11,188 bases of DNA from Hadesarchaea archaeon (GTDB lineage: Archaea > Hadarchaeota > Hadarchaeia > Hadarchaeales > Hadarchaeaceae). Made by a program: the position numbers and the translations under genes. Positions 5,676 to 10,777 of the stretch are shown here, one piece after another (within the stretch, counting starts at the first letter, position 1; every line of letters starts with the position of its first letter). The notes under the pieces are model-generated. The model did not search any database. It was not told the origin of the DNA and was given only the letters and a program-made list of their open reading frames with translations. The DNA is taken from assembly GCA_030615805.1 (NCBI GenBank), contig JAUWYN010000028.1, forward strand, positions 1-11,188, in the 5' to 3' direction.

Positions 5676-6863
5676 ATGTTAGGAGTCAAGGCCGAAGCCA
5701 TCACCGCGGAAGAAATGGCCAAGGTGGATCGAAAAGCAGCGGAATTCGGGATTCCTAGCATCCTGCTCATGGAAAACGCCGGGGGCGTTGTCGCAAGGAT
5801 CATAACAGAAAAATTCGGTACCAAATTGAAGGTGGTAGTCTTTGTTGGCACGGGCAACAATGGCGGGGATGGGCTCGTCGCTATCAGACACTTGATGAGT
5901 AAGAGGGCCAAAGTAAATATCTTCTTGATCGGGGATCCGGGGGATATCCGTACTGAAGAAGCGTGCCTGAACTGGAATGTGATACAAAAAATGAGGCAAA
6001 ATGTCAAGATCCATGTGGTTAAAATCCTCTCTGACCTTAAGGGGGCAGCGCGCTACCTAAAGCGTGCAGATGTGATTATCGATGCTATGCTCGGAACTGG
6101 CCTAAATGGTCCGCTCAGGGAGCCTTTCGCTTCCGCGGCGCGCTTGGTGAACGTGTCGAAGGTTCCCGTAGTTTCGGTAGACGCGCCCACCGGGTTGGAT
6201 CCATCGACCGGCGAGGTACACGGGGTCGCGGTCAAGGCAACTTACACTGTGACTTTTCACAGGATGAAAATGGGATTTCTCAAGGCGAAGGGGTACGTGG
6301 GCGAGGTCATAGTGGCTGATATCGGGATCCCGCCGGAAGTCGAGGCTGCAGCCATCGGCAAGCGTCGGCGTTTACGGTGGAGAGTTGGGGAGGCACCGAA
6401 AGAAATCCCGAAGTTAGTGAGTGCGTGTCTTCTAGGAGTTAACTGTAGGTACAATGGTCAAAACAACCTTAACGAGAAAGTAATGCAGCTAGCCGCGAAG
6501 GAAGTGTTGATCCCCGTCTGCCCCGAGCAGCTCGGTGGGCTTGGAACTCCTCGGGAGCCCATGGGGATAATCGGCGGAGGTGGTTCTGAGGTCTTGGATG
6601 GAAAGGTGAGGGTCATAAATGAGTGCGGCAGGAACGTGACTGAAAACTTGGTAAGAGGTGCCGAAGAGGTTTTGAAAATCGCGAGGTCGTTAGGCGTAAA
6701 GGGGGCTATCTTGAAGGCGAGGAGCCCCTCATGCGGCTGCGGGAAAATTCACGATGGGACGTCCCCCAGCAGGTTGGTCAAGGGGGACGGGGTCACGGCC
6801 GCTTTGTTGAAGAGGAATGGCATCCGGGTAGTCACGGAGGACGATCTTGATAGAATAAAATGA
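5676..6863 (+). CDS. Fusion of NAD(P)H-hydrate epimerase (YjeF_N) and DUF523 (TudS-like desulfurase family)
   Basis: A 395-residue, two-domain cytoplasmic protein. Residues about 8-225 are a YjeF_N/NnrE domain: an ITAEEMAKVD start, MENAG, the loop GTGNNGGDG (58-66), DAMLGTGL, and VDAPTGLDPSTG. This enzyme epimerises damaged R-NAD(P)H hydrate to the S form. The usual fusion partner is the ADP/ATP-dependent dehydratase NnrD, but here the C-terminal half (about 245-395) is DUF523. It shows SACLLGVNCRY (C251, C257), VCPEQLGGLGTPREP (C282) and ARSPSCGCG (C353, C355). DUF523 includes TudS, which removes sulfur from 2-thiouracil with a [4Fe-4S] cluster held by three conserved Cys; C251, C282 and C353 fit that role. 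The start has AGGCGAT at 5665-5671. The gene is GC-rich, unlike its neighbours on either side. No frameshift is needed to read through the junction. Confidence 0.9.
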   Translation: MLGVKAEAITAEEMAKVDRKAAEFGIPSILLMENAGGVVARIITEKFGTKLKVVVFVGTGNNGGDGLVAIRHLMSKRAKVNIFLIGDPGDIRTEEACLNWNVIQKMRQNVKIHVVKILSDLKGAARYLKRADVIIDAMLGTGLNGPLREPFASAARLVNVSKVPVVSVDAPTGLDPSTGEVHGVAVKATYTVTFHRMKMGFLKAKGYVGEVIVADIGIPPEVEAAAIGKRRRLRWRVGEAPKEIPKLVSACLLGVNCRYNGQNNLNEKVMQLAAKEVLIPVCPEQLGGLGTPREPMGIIGGGGSEVLDGKVRVINECGRNVTENLVRGAEEVLKIARSLGVKGAILKARSPSCGCGKIHDGTSPSRLVKGDGVTAALLKRNGIRVVTEDDLDRIK

Positions 6864-6894
6864 AAGGAAGGTCTTTCACGTAGTTACACCTTCC
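6861..6894. terminator. Overlapping inverted repeats between convergent genes, possible terminator
   Basis: TGAAAG-GAAGGT-CTTTCA (6861-6878) is a perfect 6-bp stem with a 6-base loop that includes the TGA stop of the upstream gene. GGAAGGT (6866-6872) can instead pair with ACCTTCC (6888-6894), inside the 3' end of the convergent trmO gene. The two stems exclude each other. Only 20 bases separate the two genes. There is no T-rich run on either strand, so termination is uncertain. Confidence 0.25.
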
Positions 6895-7351
6895 CCTCCA
6901 GCCAGCCAATTTTGACGTTGTTTTTCTGATCAAACTTCGGGACATATGGTTTGATGTCTAGAAGAGGGGTGCCGTCGAGCATGTCGATACCCCTCACCTT
7001 CAAGATATTTCCCTTGCGTTCCAACAGCTCCACGATAGTGAGCCCTATTGGATTTGGCCTGTTCGGGGATCTCGTGGCGAAAAGTCCGCGCGGGGTATCA
7101 TCCAGATAAGGTTTTACCAGAAGCCCAAACGAATTTAGGTAATGTTCTTTTTTTACCGAGCGCTTGACAGATTTGTGAAACATGTATAAAATTATGAGGT
7201 GAGAAAAACCCTCGATATCTTTCAGTCCTTCTTCGTGCTCCTTAAAAACTTCGATTTCGCCGACTTCCTTTGATTTGTAAGCTTGGTGAGGCGCTTCCCC
7301 GTCCTTTTTGTATGGTGTGTGGATTATCCCTATAGGTTTTAATCTCCTCAT
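6884..7351 (-). CDS. trmO: tRNA (N6-threonylcarbamoyladenosine(37)-N6)-methyltransferase TrmO
   Basis: A 155-residue protein of the TrmO/TsaA (UPF0066) family, a class VIII SAM-dependent methyltransferase built from a beta-barrel. It adds a methyl group to N6 of threonylcarbamoyladenosine at position 37 of certain tRNAs. All family landmarks are visible: IGIIHTPYK at the start, GFSHLIILYMFH in the middle, the signature LFATRSPNRPNPIGLT (about 94-109) and DMLDGTPLLDIKPYVPKFD. The length matches the single-domain archaeal form; the Escherichia coli enzyme has an extra C-terminal domain. The ATG overlaps the stop of the upstream metallo-beta-lactamase gene by ATGA and uses GGTGAT inside that gene as ribosome-binding site, so the pair is coupled. 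Archaeal TrmO homologues are not all proven to act on t6A, so the family call is firmer than the exact substrate. Confidence 0.9.
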   Translation of the reverse strand: MRRLKPIGIIHTPYKKDGEAPHQAYKSKEVGEIEVFKEHEEGLKDIEGFSHLIILYMFHKSVKRSVKKEHYLNSFGLLVKPYLDDTPRGLFATRSPNRPNPIGLTIVELLERKGNILKVRGIDMLDGTPLLDIKPYVPKFDQKNNVKIGWLEGKV

Positions 7352-7995
7352 TCTATCACCAGCCCCACATCACACCTCACGTATTGTTTCGGGAACGCGT
7401 GCGCTAACTCCCTTTTGTATGATGTACAGTAGCAGGGGGAAATCAATTTAACGCCTTTTAGAAGGGCGAAATCACTAAATCCGTGGAAACCTCCAATAAC
7501 GCCGTAAATATCGCCAAACTTTGATGCCACATTCATGATGTCATGCACTCCGGAGTGGGAGCAGCCGGTGATCATAAACACGCCTCTTTTGTCCAAACAA
7601 ATTAACGATTGTTCTTTAATGCAAGTGCCCAACCCACCCGTTGTAAACACGCCTTCGCGTATCCACATCGGTTTCCGGACCTCAACCAGCTTTGTTTTCG
7701 CGGGGATTTGGTTTTTTAATGCAGTATAAAACGATGGCAGGACATACACGGAAATATCCTGATTCTTTTCAAGCAGGTCCGATAAACCACCGGTGTGATC
7801 CCCATGTCCGTGCGACAGTACAACAGATTCTATGTTGCTCAGATTGATGTCCAATTTCTTCATATTGTGTAACAAGGCTACGCCATCGCCACCCGTGTCA
7901 AACAAAATGTCATTATTAATTAAACAGGAAAAACCCCAGCCCGCTGTCAATCCCCTCTTTGACACTTCGTTGTCGTAAACTACTGTTATTTTCAT
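7348..7995 (-). CDS. Metallo-beta-lactamase-fold hydrolase, COG1237-like
   Basis: A 215-residue cytoplasmic protein starting MKITVVYDNEV. The metal motif SHGHGDHTGG (about 75-84), the GCSHSG motif (about 145-150), GGFHG (about 171-175) and the PCYCTS stretch place it in COG1237, annotated as dihydropterin-type ribofuranosylaminobenzene phosphate synthase-like. The N-terminal WGFSCLI with LFDTGGDG matches this group. Six or more His/Asp ligands for a dinuclear metal site are in place, so it should be active; the reaction is unknown. I start it at the ATG at 7995-7993 because GAAAGGAGA precedes it on the minus strand, instead of extending to 8043, where the extra residues would lie over the promoter. 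It overlaps trmO by 4 bases. The tail of a paralogue lies at the left end of the window. Confidence 0.88.
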   Translation of the reverse strand: MKITVVYDNEVSKRGLTAGWGFSCLINNDILFDTGGDGVALLHNMKKLDINLSNIESVVLSHGHGDHTGGLSDLLEKNQDISVYVLPSFYTALKNQIPAKTKLVEVRKPMWIREGVFTTGGLGTCIKEQSLICLDKRGVFMITGCSHSGVHDIMNVASKFGDIYGVIGGFHGFSDFALLKGVKLISPCYCTSYKRELAHAFPKQYVRCDVGLVIE

Positions 7996-8032
7996 GCCCG
8001 CGAGTCTCCTTTCGTAATTTTGTACAGTAAAG

Positions 8033-8040
8033 TTTATATA
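8033..8040. promoter_or_regulatory. TATA element shared by divergent genes
   Basis: TTTATATA is a strong archaeal TATA box for the + strand gene starting at 8078, and its complement TATATAAA works for the minus gene starting at 7995. A start about 25 bases downstream on the + strand falls near 8061, just before the GGAG ribosome-binding site at 8065-8068. On the minus strand it falls near 8010, before GAAAGGAGA. One element may thus serve both directions, or only one may be active. Confidence 0.6.
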
Positions 8041-8047
8041 CAATTAT

Positions 8048-8059
8048 GTGCATATGCTC
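8048..8059 (+). promoter_or_regulatory. Weak palindromic operator candidate between TATA box and start site
   Basis: GTGCATATGCTC contains the perfect 8-bp palindrome GCATATGC (8050-8057) and lies 7 bases after the TATA box. It resembles the GTGC-N4-GC layout of the repeats at 211-248 and the site at 9114-9125, but only loosely (8 of 12 positions against the latter). It may be chance. Confidence 0.25.
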
Positions 8060-8077
8060 ATAATGGAGATGAAGAAA

Positions 8078-8578
8078 ATGGCTTACGGTCAGGGAGGTTG
8101 GAGAAGGAGAAGAAGGAACATGTATTACCTCACCGGTGTGCCGGGATGGATGAGGTTCGGATATTCACCGGGATGGGTAGGCAGAAGTCCAACGGGACTG
8201 CCGCCAACCGCACAATACTTGATGCAGACGGGACAGGTGCCTCAACCTTACCCAGCACAAGTACCAGCGCAAATTTCAGTTCCTACTCATGAAAACTGCG
8301 CTAATTTCAGGGATGGATTCTGCACATTAAACGGTGCTGTCGTGGATCCCAGCGCCCCCGCGTGTCCAAGCTTCACACCGATAAGTTCCATTCCAGCACC
8401 ACAGACACCTTCAGTGCACCCCATGTTTCAAACACCAGCCGGTTTTCCTACAGCGCAAATGCCCCAGATACCCAAAGAGCAGGAAATCCAGATGTTGGGG
8501 GGCCAAGCAAGAATGGTGGAGCAACAACTAGAACAAATCAAAAGAAGGCTCGAAGAACTCGAAAAGGAGGTGAGATGA
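8078..8578 (+). CDS. DUF5320-like protein with Cys motif and C-terminal coiled coil
   Basis: A 166-residue protein. The ATG at 8078 has GGAG at 8065-8068. Earlier in-frame starts from 8048 lie upstream of the expected transcription start and are less likely. The N-terminus is Gly/Arg-rich (MAYGQGGWRRRRR), followed by a Trp/Tyr/Pro/Gln-rich part. A conserved-looking module at about 72-99 reads ENCANFRDGFCTLNG with VDPSAPACPSF; its Cys at 74, 82 and 96 could bind a metal or cluster. After another Pro/Ala/Gln-rich linker, residues about 132-166 (QIPKEQEIQMLGGQ onward) form a charged helix, probably a coiled coil, nearly identical to the end of the next protein. There is no signal peptide or membrane segment. 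The function is unknown. The context of NifX-, MinD- and Mrp-type genes suggests a partner in metal-cluster work. Its 3' end carries AAAGGAGGTGAG for the next gene. Confidence 0.78.
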   Translation: MAYGQGGWRRRRRNMYYLTGVPGWMRFGYSPGWVGRSPTGLPPTAQYLMQTGQVPQPYPAQVPAQISVPTHENCANFRDGFCTLNGAVVDPSAPACPSFTPISSIPAPQTPSVHPMFQTPAGFPTAQMPQIPKEQEIQMLGGQARMVEQQLEQIKRRLEELEKEVR

Positions 8579-9022
8579 ATGCCGTTCGGCGGGGGAAGAG
8601 GATTTGGTAGAGGATTCGGATGGGGGGGCAACCCCTACGTATGCGCACGTTTCCCATGGCTTCCGAGGTGGTGGTGGACTGGAATGTACGGCCCCATGAC
8701 ACCTTTTACGGGAGCGCCGGGGATGCCCTACACGCCTTATGGCCAATATGGCACGTACGCAACGTCAGCCCCAACATCTGCACCATGGACAACCCATACA
8801 CCGTACTACGCGCCACCCTACAGCACGTATGCACCACCAACCACAGCAATGCCGAACATGATGTACCCATCACCATATGCACCATCACCTTACCCAACAG
8901 GCGCGGAGATCCCTCAAATTCCGAAGGAACAAGAAAGACAAATGATTGAAGGTCAGGCGACAGCGCTCCAGCAGCAATTGGACCAGATTAAGAAGAGGCT
9001 TGAAGAGCTCAGCAAAATGTAG
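8579..9022 (+). CDS. DUF5320-like Tyr/Pro/Thr-rich protein with C-terminal coiled coil
   Basis: A 147-residue protein starting directly after the preceding stop (TGAATG), with a strong GGAGGTGAG site inside the upstream gene. The N-terminus is MPFGGGRGFGRGFGWGG, then Trp-rich. Residues about 40-112 are a low-complexity region of Tyr, Pro, Thr, Ala and Met with short repeats such as YAPP, YAPS and TPY, certainly disordered. Residues about 113-147 (IPQIPKEQERQMIEGQ onward, ending IKKRLEELSKM) match the end of the preceding gene at most positions, showing a duplicated C-terminal helix. Unlike its neighbour it lacks the three-Cys module, keeping a single Cys near residue 23. The two may form a heterodimeric coiled coil. 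No catalytic motif is visible and the role is unknown. Confidence 0.78.
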   Translation: MPFGGGRGFGRGFGWGGNPYVCARFPWLPRWWWTGMYGPMTPFTGAPGMPYTPYGQYGTYATSAPTSAPWTTHTPYYAPPYSTYAPPTTAMPNMMYPSPYAPSPYPTGAEIPQIPKEQERQMIEGQATALQQQLDQIKKRLEELSKM

Positions 9023-9103
9023 GGCTCCAACAGCCTTATCAGCGAGTTCGACAACTGGGGCGAAGAGTACTACAATACGTGTAGTTTCATCAAATCAGAT
9101 AGA

Positions 9104-9125
9104 CAAATACTTATTGTGCAATCGC
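9104..9125 (+). promoter_or_regulatory. Promoter/operator candidate upstream of the Mrp-type gene
   Basis: In the 119-base gap after the DUF5320-like pair, a weak TATA-like AAATACTTA (9105-9113) is followed at once by TTGTGCAATCGC (9114-9125). This matches the reverse complement of the repeat at 235-246 (TTGTGCTATCGC) at 11 of 12 positions. The motif lies 16 bases before the ATG at 9142, with AGGA (9131-9134) between them. A shared regulator of this gene and the left operon is inferred. Confidence 0.45.
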
Positions 9126-9141
9126 CGAAAAGGAATTTTGA

Positions 9142-10002
9142 ATGGGAGTGAAGCAAGTGGAAGGAAGGATGAAAGAAATAAAGGAGCAGGAGAATCGCAT
9201 CAAAATACGGATGGCAAAAATCAAGCATAAACTGGCGATACTGAGTGGAAAGGGCGGAGTCGGCAAGAGTACCATCACCGCTAATTTAGCCATCGCATTG
9301 GCACGCAAGGGTCACAAGGTGGGTGTTTTAGATATTGACATTCATGGCCCAAGCATCCCCAAGATACTCGGCATAAGGGGGCAGGAGTTGACCGCAGGGC
9401 GGCTTGAAAGCGTGGGCATCTTCCCGGCCAAAGGACCGCTCGACATCAAAGTCATCTCTATGGATTTCTTGCTTCCGAGCGATGAAACTCCAGTCATCTG
9501 GCGCGGCCCCATGAAGATGGGCGTGATCAGGCAGTTTCTGGCGGACGTAGCATGGGGCAACCTAGATTTTCTGCTTGTAGATGTACCTCCAGGCACTGGC
9601 GATGAACCCCTTAGCTTGATGCAGTTGTTGCCCGGCATCGACGGCGTTATTATCGTGACTGCTCCTTCTGAGGTTTCCCAAATCGTCGTCAAGAGGGCCG
9701 TCGGATTTACAAGAGAGTTGCACGTGCCTGTGCTAGGTATCATAGAAAACATGAGTGGGTTCGTTTGTCCAAAGTGCGGGGCAGAAGTTGATATTTTTGG
9801 AAGCGGGGGAGGTCAAAAAATAGCGGGAGAACTGGGAGTGCAATTCCTCGAAAGGATTCCAATCGATTCAAAGATATGCGAGGATTCAGACAGAGGAGCA
9901 CCCTTCATCATCGAGCGTGCTGAAACTCCGGCGGCCAAGGCCTTCATGCGAGTGGTGGACAAAGTGGAGGAGTATTCAAAACAGCAGGGGGCACGAGCTT
10001 GA
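9142..10002 (+). CDS. Mrp/NBP35-family iron-sulfur cluster carrier ATPase
   Basis: A 286-residue cytoplasmic P-loop ATPase of the Mrp/NBP35/ApbC group. It has the deviant Walker A GKGGVGKST (36-44), DIDIHGPSIP, DVPPGTGDEP as switch II, and the conserved CPKC motif (C209, C212) whose Cys bridge a [4Fe-4S] cluster between two subunits. SMDFLLP and IWRGPMK are also typical. Residues 1-30 are a Lys/Glu-rich helix without the N-terminal DUF59 domain of bacterial Mrp. I use the ATG at 9142 with AGGA before it; an ATG at 9169 with GGAAGG is also possible. In Desulfovibrio the orange-protein locus contains an Mrp-type ATPase together with the two MinD/ferredoxin ATPases. Here it is separated from them by about 5.4 kb, next to other DUF5320-like genes. 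The stop overlaps the next TTG start. Confidence 0.93.
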   Translation: MGVKQVEGRMKEIKEQENRIKIRMAKIKHKLAILSGKGGVGKSTITANLAIALARKGHKVGVLDIDIHGPSIPKILGIRGQELTAGRLESVGIFPAKGPLDIKVISMDFLLPSDETPVIWRGPMKMGVIRQFLADVAWGNLDFLLVDVPPGTGDEPLSLMQLLPGIDGVIIVTAPSEVSQIVVKRAVGFTRELHVPVLGIIENMSGFVCPKCGAEVDIFGSGGGQKIAGELGVQFLERIPIDSKICEDSDRGAPFIIERAETPAAKAFMRVVDKVEEYSKQQGARA

Positions 10003-10775
10003 TCGTTGACGAGTTGTTGGGTCTGGTCGGGGAGCGGAGAAGCCAGCTAGAAGACCTGACGCTTTCGAGGGTATGTGTGAGCCTCTGCTATACCGCAGTG
10101 ATGCTCGATAACGGCTACGTTGGGCTCTGCCATACGCCTACTGAGGACATTGCACACACTCATTGGGGCCGCAGGCGGGACTTTCACGGCTTCAAGGCCT
10201 TGGAAATCACCCGCCTGGCGAATTCGCTTGACATGATTGAGAAGACAGTTGGCATCACGACGTTGAACGCCCTCTCACAGTACCTGATGGACTCCGAAGG
10301 TTACGAGCGGCAGTTTGGAATGGATGCCTTTGATGCGATAGATGTGAGGAGGGAAGACAGTGTCGCGGTGGTTGGGTACATAAGGCCCATAGTTGGGAAG
10401 CTGAGAGCGAAGGCCCGGGAAGTCCACGTTTTCGAGCGCAACCCCCAGTTGAGGGGGGATGCCCTGCCGGATACTTTTGTCGACTCGATATTGCCGAAAG
10501 CGGATGTCGTGGTTATAAGCGGGTCGAGCTTGGTCAACGGAACGCTCGATAGGTTGCTCGAGCTATCCAAGAGAGCTAGATTCGTGGTTTTTGCGGGGCC
10601 AACGGCCAGCACTTTGCCAGAGCCTCTTTTCAAGCGGGGTGTAAGCGTCGTGGCGGGTGTTCACGCGAAAGGTCCTAAGGTGGTAGATGCAGTAGCCGAG
10701 GCCAAACCATTTGTGGCATTCAAAGAGCTTGTGGAGAAGTATATTTTAAAGAATGAAAACAGCCTGAAGGGGTAA
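9999..10775 (+). CDS. DUF4213/DUF364 putative heavy-metal chelation protein
   Basis: A 258-residue protein with the two-part structure of this family. An N-terminal enolase-N-like DUF4213 part (about 1-85) includes CVSLCYTAVML and GLCHTP. A C-terminal Rossmann-like DUF364 part (about 105-250) includes VAVVGYIRP, HVFERNPQLRGDALPD, DVVVISGSSLVNGTLDRLL and VVFAGPTASTLPEPLFKRGV. The family was named for heavy-metal chelation from a crystal structure whose site lies between the two folds; the reaction is unproven. The start is TTG, overlapping the TGA of the Mrp gene by four bases (TTGA), so translation is probably coupled. No ATG lies in frame before the conserved part. Its place behind an Mrp carrier and before a His-rich membrane protein suggests handling of a metal ion or metal-sulfur precursor, by inference. 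Confidence 0.88.
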   Translation: MIVDELLGLVGERRSQLEDLTLSRVCVSLCYTAVMLDNGYVGLCHTPTEDIAHTHWGRRRDFHGFKALEITRLANSLDMIEKTVGITTLNALSQYLMDSEGYERQFGMDAFDAIDVRREDSVAVVGYIRPIVGKLRAKAREVHVFERNPQLRGDALPDTFVDSILPKADVVVISGSSLVNGTLDRLLELSKRARFVVFAGPTASTLPEPLFKRGVSVVAGVHAKGPKVVDAVAEAKPFVAFKELVEKYILKNENSLKG

Positions 10776-10777
10776 AA

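Noticed and set aside
8678..8895. Short repeated bases such as TATGCACCA in the 8579-9022 gene as a possible CRISPR or tandem-repeat array.
   Set aside because: The repeats are irregular, short and in frame, and are explained by Tyr-Ala-Pro codons in a low-complexity protein segment. No CRISPR array, tRNA, rRNA or insertion sequence was seen in the window.
9023..9150. The frame of the 8579-9022 gene stays open after its TAG for about 40 codons, including GEEYYNTCSF.
   Set aside because: It has no start of its own, runs over the promoter-like motif and the Mrp start, and resembles no family I know. A recoded TAG is not supported because the protein already ends with the same helix as its paralogue.
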